DNA from: Schizochytrium sp. CCTCC M209059
Taxonomy: Eukaryota > Sar > Bigyra > Thraustochytrida > Thraustochytriidae
NCBI GenBank assembly: GCA_000818945.1
Contig: KN805381.1
Span: forward strand, 171,842 to 224,342
Reading direction: 5' to 3'
Length of the DNA: 52,501 nt
Shown: positions 36,672 to 47,838 of the stretch, piece by piece
How positions within the stretch are numbered: position 1 is the stretch's first letter
How the letters are laid out: the number at the start of each line of letters is the position of its first letter
The notes under the pieces: generated by a model
What the model saw: only the letters and a program-made list of their open reading frames with translations
Told to the model about the DNA's origin: nothing
Database searches by the model: none
Position numbers and translations under genes: made by a program

Positions 36672-39645
36672 GCCGCATGAACCAAACAGATACAGATCAG
36701 TCAAGACAAGTCAAAACAAGAATAAAGACAAGACGAGACCTGGGCCAGCTCTGCACCTGCGGCCGGACACACGCATGCCACGGAAAATTCGCGCACGTTC
36801 ACCGTCAGTGGCAGCAGCAGCCTGTCGAAAAAGGTAAATGGGCGCGGGCTTACACCGCACGTGCATGGCTGCTGGCCTGGCGTGATTGGAGGAGGCGAGG
36901 ATCGAGGAGTCTCACCCGCCACCCGCACCGCACGCACTCGAGTCGAGCGAGCCGCAACCCAGCGCGGTGAGCCAGTTTTTCCGCCCTGGCCCCCGCGCAG
37001 TCTCTCTGGCGGGCCTTGGCGTGGGGTGCTTTTACTCTCTTGGATTACCTATCGGCCAGAAAGGCCACGGTGTCGAGGTGTTGTGCAGCATAGCGTAGCA
37101 TGGCATGGCGCAGCGCAGCGCAGCTGGCATGCCAGGGCGTCGGAAGCAAGGACGTGGCCGCAGGGGCAAACAAGCGAGTATTCGGCGGAGCGGAGAGTAG
37201 AGTAGGGGGTAGTAAACAATCGTTGGTGCAATGGCTGTTTGAATGCCAGCGGCGGCAAGCGGTGGTAATGGATGGCTCAAGTCAACTTGGTCAAAACATA
37301 ACACGCAAGGTCAGTGGGAGACAACGTTGGGAAAAGAAAATAACAAGAATTATCGAAAGAACTGACAAGGAAATGAGGTCCGCGCAGGCTCTTTCTTCCT
37401 CGCGCGCGCACGAGCACGCGCAGTGCGAGCTCTTTCACTCTTCCACTCCGTCTCTCTCTCTCTCGCTCTCTCTCTCTCTCTTACTCTCTGGTACTGCCTG
37501 TCACGTCGCAAGACGACGAGCCTCATGCCCGAACGCGGCTCTTTGAATGAGAAGAGTGAACGAGGCCATATCACGCTGCTGCCTGCTTGCTGGCACGGCA
37601 ATTACTGTCTGTGCTGCTGCTGCTGCTGCATGACCACGCTTATACTTTATTTCTTTCTGTTCTACGCAATACGGCGGACGGGAAGGCGGACAATGGACCT
37701 GTCTGCTGCTTGCACACCCGCAGGACCACCGTCGCTACGTTGCAAAATCAAGTCAGGGGCCGAACCCCCCTCAGGCATTCTTTTTTGGACGCTCAGGCGC
37801 ACGAAGCAAGGATTTCTCCGTCAGCGTCCGCCGGCAGCGCTGCGTCCCCGCGACGCCTCTACGGCCTGGCAGCGATGTCGCTCGCTCCCTCGATCGAGCA
37901 AGCTACTGCCGCTCGCAGTCGTAAGGTAGGTGCGACCCTGGACTTCGCTGGCGCCGTGCGAGCCAAAAAGAGGAACATCGCCGAAAGGGGGAAAAGAAAG
38001 ACCCAAATCGACTTAGTCTGGCCCACAGCTCGACCCCTCACCGGTAATTACTGTGCGCGCGCGGTGTGGCCACTGAGGCGCCAGCAACCATGGCAAGCTG
38101 CAGTACCCTCTTGTCACCCCCTCACCGCAGTCCCAGCCGCAGCGCCGGCCACATTTTCCCGGCCACTCCGGACTCATCTCGCGGAGATTGGACAACATCG
38201 GCAAAAGACGCAGAGGCAGCGGTCGAGGCGAACACCGTGACCAGCGGTGGCCAGCGGCAAGGGGATGGATGGATGGATAATGCTGGAATGAAGGGAGTGC
38301 GTGCCAGCCGACTGGCCACAGCCAGCGCGGGATTGGCGCCGCCAAACGAGTCGGTGTCCACCGGCCACGGCGCGCACACTTGGAAGAAATGGTCCGTCCC
38401 CCTTCTTTCCTCTTTCCCTATTTTTTCAAGGGCGGCCGCAACGGCGCCGACTCGTCCTTTGCCGCTTACGTCCCGGACGCCGCGTGTGCTACCACTGCCT
38501 GCCTGCCTTTGTGCCTGCGAAATACTCTGTTCCCTGCAGGGTTGCCCTGCTTCGCGCAGCGCAGATGCACCAGATGCACTGCGCTGCTTGCTTGTCTACT
38601 AACGCCCTTGGTAGTGGCGGTGGTGGTTCGCGTTGTATACACGGAACTGACTGGAGGGAGTCTACTACTACTATTTCACAAGCCGAGCCACCAGCCAGCA
38701 CGCTCAAGCCCAGACAATCGCAAGTCCAGCCAAGACAAGGGCAAGTCCAATCCAACCCAGCTCAACTCAACTCAAGCTAAGCCGCACAAGCCAACCGAAG
38801 CCAAGCCAAAACAAGCCCAAAAAACGAGCTGCCTCATGACGGTACGACCGGAGGGAAGCTCACACGCTCATCTTCCGCCCACTCGAGTAGATTGTCAGGA
38901 GATCAGCTCTCGGCCAGAGTCCAACCGCCGCGAGAGACGTTCTCGCGAAGCCGTCCGTCTGCGAGTTTGCCTCCCGTGGCTTGCTGGCTGCTTGCTGGCT
39001 GCTTGCTGGCTGCTAGCACTGAGGCGGACATGCACGCTTGGCGAGGCCGGAGAGCCGCTGCGGCCTCGGCGTCAAGGTCAACCAAGCTCCCTCGCAGCAC
39101 GACGACGGACTGTCTGTGGCTGTCTCTGTCTGGCCCCTCGCCCGCCCGCCACCTCCGCGTGCAAGCTCCAGCTTCGGCTTGCTCTGGCCGGAAAGCTATA
39201 GCTTGTGTCGCTGCAGCTATAGCTTGCTTTCCACAGCGCCGCTTCTTTACCAGCCAGTTGGTCCCCGTCCTCGTCCCGGTCCCGTGATGACAAAAAAAAA
39301 GGAATGGAAAGTATCAAAGAACTTGAAGAAGAAACGCGAAGAAAGAAAGGCCCTCTGTTACCGGTGGTGGCTGGCCATCTGTATGGATGCGGCAGCGGTG
39401 GCAACTGCCGTCGCCGCGAGCCTGGAGCCAGGGCCGCGGACTGCAATTCGCTCGCCAACCGTGCCAGCCAACCGTGCCAGCCAGCCATCCAGCCAGCAAA
39501 GCGAAAGCGACTGCGGCGGGTGGACGGCGGCTAAGACACTGCCGGCTGCGGCGAGGAGGTATGTTGTTTTGTGTCGAAGCACACTGGCACGCTCGCTGGG
39601 CATCCGTCGCACATCAAGCTCCCAAGTTTCTTTGGCCGCCGCCAC

Positions 39646-39654
39646 CGCTGCTGC

Positions 39655-39692
<38 letters not shown>

Positions 39693-39696
39693 GCCG
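39646..39696 (+). repeat. (CTG)n trinucleotide run
   Basis: About sixteen CTG/TGC units with one TTC interruption in non-coding DNA. Confidence 0.85.
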
Positions 39697-40965
39697 GCCA
39701 TGCGCGACAATAGCTTGAGAAACTCGAGACGAATGCTTGCAAGCAAAGCTATCGTCTCTCGTGGCATGATTTCGTGCCCCCAAAATAAGCCGAAAATGAA
39801 TGAATGATGGGCTTGAGCTTGGCGAACGAGGTACGGCGCAGCAACCGCCATCGTGCATGCGTGCGCAGTGTGTAGTGCGTGAAAACAAACGTGCGTGCAC
39901 CAAAGTGCAGCAGCCAGGTCTTCGAGCCGCTCTGACCCGCGACTTCTCACCCGCGGCGAGGAGCCGTCGCGGGCTCGGCCCAGGGCCCTATTTCCTATTT
40001 CCTCTTCCCCGCCGCGCTGCCAGCGTCGCTGCGATCGCCACCAAATGGGCGTCGCAATCGCAGGCCCGACCCTGGGTCCAGACTCGGACCAAAGGCACCA
40101 AAAGCGGCGGCACAAGGCGCGGAGTTTTGGGCGGCCTCACCGCAGCATTAACCGCAGCGCGTCGAGCCTGCTGTCTTGTACCTTTTCCACCGCGACGACC
40201 GAGATAGAGCGGCTCTGCATGGCGCAACGGCGAGCACTGCGTTTTCTATGGCCAGGAGTAAGGCGAAGCGGAAAAGCAAAGCAAGACTTGAGGCCCAAGT
40301 ACATTAATCTTGGCCAAGCGAGGCGAGGCTGGAAAAATTGTCCCGCGTACGAGCGACGACATATAACATCATTCAATGGCAAGCAACGTGGACGCGCAAA
40401 GCGGAGCAAGCGGAGCTTGAAAGTATACACGCGGATTAGCGACCGACCGTCCGACCGGACGCGCCCAAGAGTTTGCCGTCGCGAACTTGGATCTATACGT
40501 GGAGCGGGTGCTGTTTGCAAAGTGGTTCGTTCGTTTCTTTGTCGGCCGTGGCGCGACCGCTGGCCCGTAAAAAGGCGACTGGACTGCCCTGACGGAGATT
40601 TTCCTGATTGCCGGGCGAGGCAAACCACGCCCCGCCAGCCACGCCCCGCCAGCCACGCGAACGCGAACTCGAACGCGGTATACGCGCCCATTGGCGTGCA
40701 GTGGTGGTGGTATAGATGCAACATTCTGTCAGTTTGCATGCTATAGTTGACCTTGTCGACGTTGTTCTGCCGCTTGCTGGTGACAGACATTCCGCCCGCC
40801 GCGTGATACACTCGGTTTCGCTGTCTTGATGACCGTCTGTTCGTTTGTCGCTGGCATCTCGACCTCGATGTAGGCTTGGGCGCGGGATCGATTGATTGAT
40901 TGATTGATTGATTGATTTCTTCGCCGTGCATCGCATTGCATTGCATCGCATCGCACTGCACTGCA

Positions 40966-41518
40966 TCGCATCGCATCGCATCGCATCGCATCGCATCGCA
41001 TCGCATCGCATCGCATCGCATCGCATCGCATCGCATCGCATCGCATCGCATCGCATCGCATCGCATCGCATCGCATCGCATCGCATCGCATCGCATCGCA
41101 TCGCATCGCATCGCATCGCATCGCATCGCATCGCATCGCATCGCATCGCATCGCATCGCATCGCATCGCATCGCATCGCATCGCATCGCATCGCATCGCA
41201 TCGCATCGCATCGCATCGCATCGCATCGCATCGCATCGCATCGCATCGCATCGCATCGCATCGCATCGCATCGCATCGCATCGCATCGCATCGCATCGCA
41301 TCGCATCGCATCGCATCGCATCGCATCGCATCGCATCGCATCGCATCGCATCGCATCGCATCGCATCGCATCGCATCGCATCGCATCGCATCGCATCGCA
41401 TCGCATCGCATCGCATCGCATCGCATCGCATCGCATCGCATCGCATCGCATCGCATCGCATCGCATCGCATCGCATCGCATCGCATCGCATCGCATCGCA
41501 TCGCATCGCATCGCATCG
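40966..41518 (+). repeat. satellite array of 5-bp unit TCGCA, about 110 copies
   Basis: Perfect TCGCA repeats for about 553 bp, preceded by degenerate units (TTGCA, CTGCA) from 40926 and ended by TCGCC. The array keeps every frame open on both strands (His-Arg-Ile-Ala-Ser or Ala-Met-Arg-Cys-Asp periods), which accounts for long spurious open frames here. Confidence 0.97.
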
Positions 41519-42189
41519 CCTTGCCCGAAAGTGAATGTATACGCAGCCGAGGCCCCTGCATCGTGCCCTCGCAAGCACGTACAGTGAGTGGAAGCATATT
41601 CCTTGCCGTTATCCAAGAAGAAAGCCCAGCGACAGCGCATCGCATCGCGTCGCCGAGCACGACAAGGCCTTGCCGGGCGAGGCTCGCGAGTGAAACGGCG
41701 ACACACAGACGCGACGCGACGGCATCGATGGGCGACGGAAACTTGCGCTCGCGTCGATCGACGTGACTATGAAGAAGAAGAAGAAGAGGAACTTGAAGAA
41801 GATGATGAGAAGAAGAAGAAGAAGAAGAAGAAAAAGAAGAGCCGCCTTGGTTCAAGCGCGTGCAAGGGAAGAAGAACTCGGGGCCTGGCTGGGCAAGCTG
41901 GAGGGGGCGAGTGAGTGGCGGCCCACGTGACGTGCGCGCGGAGGAGCAGCCCAGGGCCACTCGCGGAAATCGAGTGTCGCGCTGGCCGCCGCCCGGACCC
42001 AGGGCGCGCGCCCAGATCGTGCCAGGCAGTCAGGCGCCCATAAGGCCCGCGTCCCCGGGAGAACGGGGATTATAGCCCCCTGCGCGGTCGGGAAAACTGG
42101 CAGGCGGCGGGGGAGCTCCGAGAGGGGCATAGAGCCCTGAGACGGGTAAATAAGAGGGCAGCGGGGAATTCGCCGCGCGTACGCACTCC
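41519..42189. other. intergenic stretch between TCGCA satellite and pyrimidine tract
   Basis: Mixed sequence with a GAA-rich purine tract at 41767-41842 (about 75 bp) and a GC-rich part from 41880. No open frame resembles a protein. Confidence 0.5.
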
Positions 42190-42486
42190 GTTTTTTTTGT
42201 TTTGTTTTTTCCGTTTCTTTCTTTCTTTTTTTTCTTTCTTTTCTTATTCTTTCTATCTTGTCTTTTCCTTTCTTTCTTTCTTATTCATTCTATCTTGTCT
42301 TTTCCATTCTTTCTTTCTTATTCTTTCTTTCTTGTCTTTTCTTATTCTTTCTTTCTTGTCTTATTCTTTCTTGTCTTATTCTTTCTTGTCTTGTCTTGTC
42401 TTGTCTTGTCTTGTCTTGTCTTATTCTTTCTTGTCTTGTCTTGTCCTTTCTTTTCTTTTCTTTTCTTTTTTCTTTCTTTCTTTCTC
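42190..42486 (+). repeat. 300-bp polypyrimidine tract with TTGTC and CTTT units
   Basis: Almost pure T/C on the + strand, apart from scattered G in TTGTC units and rare A. It includes a TTGTC pentamer run at about 42383-42420. It ends about 500 bp before the start codon of the PH-PDZ-armadillo gene. Homopurine-homopyrimidine tracts of this length can form triplex DNA. Confidence 0.85.
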
Positions 42487-42950
42487 CTCTCGCTGGTTGT
42501 ACATGCAGTTATCCCAATCTCACTCGCTCGCGCGCGCGCACGCACGCACGCTGCATCCCGCTTGGCGAAGAAGGCGGTCGCAGGCAGGCAGGCAGGCAGA
42601 AGCAGAGGCAGGGCCCGCGCGGCAGGGCCCGCGCGGCAGGGCTGCGGCGGCGGCGTGCGGGGCGCTGCGGCGGCCTCCCCCTCCCGTGCGTGCGCCGGCT
42701 CCGCGAGGAGGCGACTCGATCGCGCGGCGCCAAGCGGCACGTGCGCACCCTCTTTGGACGGGCGAGGCGAGCAGAGAAAAGGCAAAGAGGCTAAGCGAGC
42801 TCGCGCGCAGGGGACGAACTGGGCCTCGCGAGGGCGCGAGGGCGCGTCGGCGCGAGAGCGAGAGCGAAGGGACGGTCGCGGGAAAGGCGCCGCGCCGCTG
42901 CTCGCTGCACGCAGGCGCGCGAAGTTGCGTGCGTGGGGTTGTGCTGCGCT

Positions 42951-42985
42951 GGGCTGGGCTGGGCTGGGCTGGGCTGGGCTGGGCT
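42951..42985 (+). repeat. (GGGCT)n pentamer run just before a start codon
   Basis: Seven perfect GGGCT units ending eight bases before the ATG at 42994, hence in the 5' leader or core promoter of that gene. G-tracts at 5-bp spacing on the sense strand could form a quadruplex. Confidence 0.9.
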
Positions 42986-42993
42986 GTGACGCG

Positions 42994-45900
42994 ATGCCCA
43001 AGATCTTCGTGGAGCTCTCCGACTCGCAAGCGCTCAACGTGCTCCCGCGCAGAAACCTGGGCGTTGTCGCGCTTGAAAAACAAGAGTTTGAGGCCGTACG
43101 GACCGTAGCAGACCTTCGCAAACACATCGATGACTTCCTCGGCGACAGGGTAACGCGCGGCTTCGTGTTTTTTCACGACCTCACCCTCGTCCCCGTGGCA
43201 CAAGAAGGGACCCTCGAAGTTGCCCATGTTATGAAACGACGCAACAAAAACCCGCTCTTTAATCAGGGCGAGTACAAGGTCACCATCAAAATGCGTAGTA
43301 CTCTGCGGCCCGTTCAGCCACAGGCGCCCCCGCTGCTACAGGAGCTCCGACGCAAAAACCACGCCAAATTTGCTCGATCGCGAGAGCCCATCATGAGCTT
43401 TACGGCAAGTTCCTACTTTGCCCCAAAGGAAGCTGTCGGTACCCAGACCGCCGAAACGGGTCTCGTCGACCCCAACCCCGATCAAGGCCAGCCCAAGCAC
43501 AAAGACACGAAAAACGCTCCTCCTCCCACCGACGGCACTGATACAGCAACCCTTTCCGGTTTCCTTCGCGTCCTCGAGGTCACACGTCGCTCTCATAGTG
43601 AAGACGAAGAATATCAAAACCGGGGCAGCCTCGAAGACAACGATGACAATGACGATGACGAAAACAATGACGATGGCCCTCACGTAAGAAGGGGCACCTT
43701 TGGTGACAAACGAGGAGGCACAATGGCTAGTGCTGCTGCAACTACTGGTCGCTTTGAACGCTTCTTTTGCAAAGTCGAGAACAATAGCAGTCTGTTCGCC
43801 TTCGGTCCATGCAGCGAGCGCGCAGTCGCAGCCGACTTTGCAGGCTTGCCAAATACTTCCGCTACCCATCGTATCAGTCTTGCCAGCATCTTCAAAATAC
43901 AGCCGTATAAAGGCAGCCAGCCATCACCACCCCGACACTTTATCATGGAAGTAATTGCCGAGGAAGGCGCCATCGACTGCGTTCTCGCTGTTCCTAGCGT
44001 GGTCGAGTTCGCAGCCTGGGTGCGGGCCTTTCATCATGCATCTCCGCACTTACGCGGTCTGCAATACAACATCAATCACGAAATGTTCACATGGTCCATC
44101 TCGGCCCTCCATGAGGATGCATTTGGCGGGGCCGTAAAGTCTGCTTCAAAAACGCGAAACGGCGGGGGCGATGACGATCGCGACGTCGACAACGAAGACC
44201 TCGACGTGCTCAAGAAACAAATGAGTCAAACAAGGCGCATCCGCGTCTTCAAAATCGTGTCCGTCCACAGCAACGACACCGGATTTACCATCGTCGACTG
44301 CGCCGATGGCGCCATGGTCGGCGAGGTCATCATGCCTGCCTTGCTTGCGGACCCTAATGGCGTTGCGATGGGCGATATTCTCGTGGCCATCGGCGATGTT
44401 CCCGTATTTGGAAAAACCGCAGACGAAGTGAAAAGGATCCTCGCCAAGGCGGTTCGGCCTGTCTGCGTTACCACCGGAACGCCGAATGATCCCAGGCTAG
44501 AAATCGAAGTAAAGGCGCGCGGACGCACCACGTCTCTGGCTTCCTCGTCTTCGGAGCAGTCCGATTCGTCAGAGTCCTCTGTTCCCTCGAGGCCCACTCT
44601 TAAGGCACTTGCATTGCGACGGCGGCTCGGCCCGTTCCTCTACGACCGCAGCAATGAAAAGACACCCGAAGTGCGGCCCCTTTCCTCCGCAACACAGCTG
44701 TCTGTCCAGGATGAATCCTACAGCACCACGAGCGTCACTGATGCCGAGGAGTCTGTGACTCGCGGCTCCAGGTCGCAGTCTCATCACACGAGAAGCCTCG
44801 AATCCGGGACCTTTGCAAGCGTTGGCCTCGATGGTGGCGCGCCGCCGGGTCTTGGGGCGCCGGGGTTTCCCCAAATGCGAAAGTACACGCCTTCAGGTCG
44901 CGAGATTCCTCTCGCACCGCCGCGCACTGCAGTAAAGAAGAAGCCCTCGAGGCTCTTTGCCTCGCTCAAGGGCCGCCGCCCCCCTCCTCCCACGACACTA
45001 TCGCTCGAAGAGTCGGATCAGTCGAATGCCTCGAGAGCGGCTTCCCGCCAGCTCTCTCGCTTCAAGGGTCTTCAAAGCCGTCTTTTCTCGGCGATCCAGA
45101 CCTCGTATGCGCTCGAGGAACGCGTCGATGAGGCCATTGAGAACCTTGTTCGCGAGGCTGAAAATGAAGCGCGCTGCACCGGCATCTCCGAAGAGGCCAG
45201 CGCTGGAACCAGCAAGACGTGCAAGGCTCGCGGTCTTAGACAAGCCACCTCGCCGCCGCCAGTTCCACCGCCATTGACGCCACCCCCCGTTCCGCCGCTC
45301 GAAGAAGCGACGCAGACTTCGCGTGGCCCAAGTTTAGTTCTCCACAACGCAGTCAGCTCGCGTCTACAGTCAACGCGCTATCCCGAAAATAGGGTGGCGC
45401 GACTGCAGAAGATGCTCTTTCCCAATGAATTTTCCGATCACGCCAGTGTGGACTTTAGTTCAAATTCTCTTGGCAGCGAAGTGGTTGAAACGGCAGAGAG
45501 CTCTTCTGGACGAGTTCCAATTGCAGCTCAACCAGGCGAGCAGCCGCCCAAGCCTTGCGGACGTGGCTTATATGCGCGCGCAGTTTCGCATCTGTTGTGG
45601 GCGCGCAATGCTCTTGCCTCGCGACTCGATCCGACGCAGGAAAAGCTCCATCGTCTTGTGAACCTAGCCCGCAGCAACGACGCCGAGGACCGAGAGGACG
45701 CCCTCGAGGCTATCCTTGATATGGCTACTTCGAGCAAAAACGTCAAAACACTAGTTCAAGATGGAATTATTGACGTCCTCGTGGATTCGTTGCGAAGCAA
45801 ACAAAGTGTCGCGATTCGGGAAAATGCGGCTGGCATCTTGTGGAACCTTTCGGATGATCCCGACGTCGCAGAGGCCATCGTCTCGAGCGGGGCGATTCCT

Positions 45901-47034
45901 TATCTCCTCAGGCTTCTGCAGCACCCGGCCGACAACCGCTTGTCTTCGGATGTGGCCAAGGAGGAGGCCGCTGGGGCACTTTGGACCCTGGCCGATCTTC
46001 CCAGTGGTAGAGCTGAGATTCTCTTGCATCGCGGCATCAAACCCATTGTTTACAACCTGTCCGAGGAAGGCGATGCGACAGACTTTACGCAAGAAAATCT
46101 CATGGGCGTTATCTGGCACCTTTCCTTTGACCCCGAGGCGGTCGTGGAGATTATGAAACGCCGCAAGCGAATCGTCATTGTTGCTGAGATGGCGCGTCTC
46201 ATTACACACGGCACCTCTGTCGCGCAGGAGAACGCCGCTGGCGCGCTGATGCATATTTCGTACGCGCCGCAGTACCGTTCGCTCATCAAAAGTTGCGCAG
46301 ACGCCATACCTGCGCTCGTGCAGCTTTTGGCGTTTGGTTCGATCCTCAGCCGCGAGAACGCCTGTGGAGCCCTCAACAACTTGGCTCTCGGTGATGAAGC
46401 GACGCAGCAACTTATTGCAGACGAAGGCGCCATTTCTCCCCTTGTGCGGCTTTTGCAGCCGCATTTTAGCCCCGCGGTCCGTGCGCGTGTGGCGCTCTGT
46501 TTGCGGAATTTGGCGCAAAATCGGGACGTAAAGGATGAAATCATCGAGGCGGGAGCGACCGAAGCTCTTATTCTTGCCCTCAAGGAGCAAGATGCTTTGG
46601 TGCAGATTCATTCTACTGAGGCTTTGTGGGCGCTGGCGCATGAAAGCGATGCCAACAAGGTGGCCATTGGAAAGTCCGAGGCCTTGCCTCGGCTTGTGCG
46701 TCTGCTTCGCAACAGCAACGAGACGGCTCGCGCGCGCGCGGCGGGTGCTCTTGGTTCTTTGACAGAGGTCTCAGAAAATCTTCCCCGTATTGGGCACTCG
46801 GGGGCGCTCGAGCCTCTTGTCGAGATGTTGCGCAAGGGCGACCCCTCGTCGCGTCGCGAAGCTGCTGCAGCGCTCGGCAATCTCACGATGGGCCCTGATG
46901 ATGTGCAGCGCAAGGTCGTCAATAGTTTGAAACGGGATTTGCCTGACAATGGAGAGGACGCGAATGACGACTTGGAAGCCGTACGTTCGTTCCTCGTTGA
47001 GATTGAGGTACACACGTTGCCGAATGCCATGTAA
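42994..47034 (+). CDS. PH-PDZ-armadillo repeat scaffold protein
   Basis: 1346 residues from the first ATG of the frame; the frame stays open for 264 codons upstream, but that part is translated pyrimidine tract and GC-rich leader without an ATG. Residues 1-100 form an ordered N-terminal module of unknown type. About 248-350 match a pleckstrin-homology domain (GRFERFFCKVENNSSLFAF, ending in AAWVRAFHHA with the conserved Trp at about W342). About 412-497 are a PDZ domain (GFTIVDCADG, MGDILVAIGDVPVFG, ADEVKRIL). A Ser/Pro/basic linker follows, with a proline-rich stretch near 753-775 (PPPVPPPLTPPPVPP). About 886-1330 contain nine to ten armadillo repeats (AGILWNLSDDP, AGALWTLADLP, CGALNNLALGD, AGALGSLTEVS and similar), closest in style to plant and protist ARM proteins. 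A membrane-proximal signalling or cytoskeletal scaffold is inferred: PH for lipids, PDZ and ARM for partners. No catalytic domain is visible. Confidence 0.9.
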   Translation: MPKIFVELSDSQALNVLPRRNLGVVALEKQEFEAVRTVADLRKHIDDFLGDRVTRGFVFFHDLTLVPVAQEGTLEVAHVMKRRNKNPLFNQGEYKVTIKMRSTLRPVQPQAPPLLQELRRKNHAKFARSREPIMSFTASSYFAPKEAVGTQTAETGLVDPNPDQGQPKHKDTKNAPPPTDGTDTATLSGFLRVLEVTRRSHSEDEEYQNRGSLEDNDDNDDDENNDDGPHVRRGTFGDKRGGTMASAAATTGRFERFFCKVENNSSLFAFGPCSERAVAADFAGLPNTSATHRISLASIFKIQPYKGSQPSPPRHFIMEVIAEEGAIDCVLAVPSVVEFAAWVRAFHHASPHLRGLQYNINHEMFTWSISALHEDAFGGAVKSASKTRNGGGDDDRDVDNEDLDVLKKQMSQTRRIRVFKIVSVHSNDTGFTIVDCADGAMVGEVIMPALLADPNGVAMGDILVAIGDVPVFGKTADEVKRILAKAVRPVCVTTGTPNDPRLEIEVKARGRTTSLASSSSEQSDSSESSVPSRPTLKALALRRRLGPFLYDRSNEKTPEVRPLSSATQLSVQDESYSTTSVTDAEESVTRGSRSQSHHTRSLESGTFASVGLDGGAPPGLGAPGFPQMRKYTPSGREIPLAPPRTAVKKKPSRLFASLKGRRPPPPTTLSLEESDQSNASRAASRQLSRFKGLQSRLFSAIQTSYALEERVDEAIENLVREAENEARCTGISEEASAGTSKTCKARGLRQATSPPPVPPPLTPPPVPPLEEATQTSRGPSLVLHNAVSSRLQSTRYPENRVARLQKMLFPNEFSDHASVDFSSNSLGSEVVETAESSSGRVPIAAQPGEQPPKPCGRGLYARAVSHLLWARNALASRLDPTQEKLHRLVNLARSNDAEDREDALEAILDMATSSKNVKTLVQDGIIDVLVDSLRSKQSVAIRENAAGILWNLSDDPDVAEAIVSSGAIPYLLRLLQHPADNRLSSDVAKEEAAGALWTLADLPSGRAEILLHRGIKPIVYNLSEEGDATDFTQENLMGVIWHLSFDPEAVVEIMKRRKRIVIVAEMARLITHGTSVAQENAAGALMHISYAPQYRSLIKSCADAIPALVQLLAFGSILSRENACGALNNLALGDEATQQLIADEGAISPLVRLLQPHFSPAVRARVALCLRNLAQNRDVKDEIIEAGATEALILALKEQDALVQIHSTEALWALAHESDANKVAIGKSEALPRLVRLLRNSNETARARAAGALGSLTEVSENLPRIGHSGALEPLVEMLRKGDPSSRREAAAALGNLTMGPDDVQRKVVNSLKRDLPDNGEDANDDLEAVRSFLVEIEVHTLPNAM

Positions 47035-47169
47035 GGTCTCTTTGTTGTGTTTTTTCTTTTCTTTTCCTGACCTAGTGTTTCTTAACAGCCTGAGCATTGT
47101 TGAATCTTGTGTTTCCTGCCACCTGGTGAAATACTCTTACAATTTGAAGGCACGCAAGTCTTGTCAAGC

Positions 47170-47838
47170 TAAGCCATGCCAAGCCAGAGCAAGTGATCAA
47201 GAACAAGATTGACCAACCAAGAAGAAGAAGACAATAGCACACCAAGAGCCAGAGCCAGCAAATCAAAACAACTTTGCGTCATCACCGTTCCGGCTGTCTG
47301 ACCTCCTTCGGTTCCCACACAAGCCTGTGAGGTTTTAGCGTCAGCACAACAAACAAACGCTCACTCTGCGTTTTCGCACACTCATGTTTTGGTTGCTCTT
47401 TACGGCCAATCGGAGCGGCTGATTGTCGTCGGCAAAAGCACCTCTGCCGTCCACAGCGACGCGACGCTCAAATCGTCGTAGACGCTGCTGCTGAATGATG
47501 GTCAAGCCAAGCCAAGCCAAAGCAAGTGATCAAAAACAAGATTGACCAACCAGGAAGAAGAGGACAATAGCACATCAAGAACCAGAGCCAGCAAATCCAA
47601 ACAACGTTGCGTCATCATCGTTCCGGCTGTCTGATCTCCTTCGGTTTCCACACAAGCCTATTAGGTTTCAGCATCAGCGCAACAAACGCTCGCTCCGCGT
47701 TTTCGCACACTTATGGTTTTGTTGCTCTTTACGGCCAATCGGAGCGGCTGATTGCCGTCGGCAAAAGCATCTCTGCCGTCCACAGCGACGCGACGCTCAA
47801 GTCGTCGTAGACGCTGCTGCTGAATGATAACCCTTGCC
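47170..47838. repeat. two-copy tandem duplication, period about 333 bp
   Basis: Copy 1 (about 47170-47500) and copy 2 (about 47503-47838) both begin with an AAGCCAAGCC-like run followed by AAGTGATCAA (47191 and 47524) and end with CGTCGTAGACGCTGCTGCTG. Copies are roughly 90% identical by eye, differing by scattered substitutions and a 4-bp CAAA insertion in copy 1. The closing 100 bp of the unit is the best conserved part. Confidence 0.88.

Larger units (their letters stand above)
34441..40965. other. gene-poor repeat-rich region, middle part
   Basis: No supported gene. Short repeats include AAGC-type (35020-35080), TTGC (35195-35236), (CAGA)n (35500-35537), TTGTC pentamers (36001-36031), CTCTG pentamers (36427-36468), GGAT runs (36505-36550), CCTTG/CCTCG pentamers (36609-36671), GCAGC-like pentamers (37085-37126), (TC)n (37448-37490), CAAGC/CAACT pentamers (38735-38820), (CTG)n (39646-39696) and GATT runs (40890-40917). 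The CTG and CAG runs give poly-Leu or poly-Gln open frames that are not accepted as genes. Confidence 0.5.

Noticed and set aside
38380..39201. 273-residue plus-strand frame in the gene desert
   Set aside because: Composition follows local pentamer repeats (CAAGC) and Cys/Leu-rich repeats; no domain, no consistent codon bias.
40137..41960. 607-residue minus-strand frame and plus-strand His-Arg-Ile-Ala-Ser frame over the TCGCA array
   Set aside because: Translation of a stop-free pentamer; both strands and all frames are open, so openness carries no coding information.
42202..42993. 264-codon upstream extension of the PH-PDZ-armadillo frame
   Set aside because: It begins at TTG, has no ATG, and is a translated pyrimidine tract and GC-rich leader; the first ATG is 42994.
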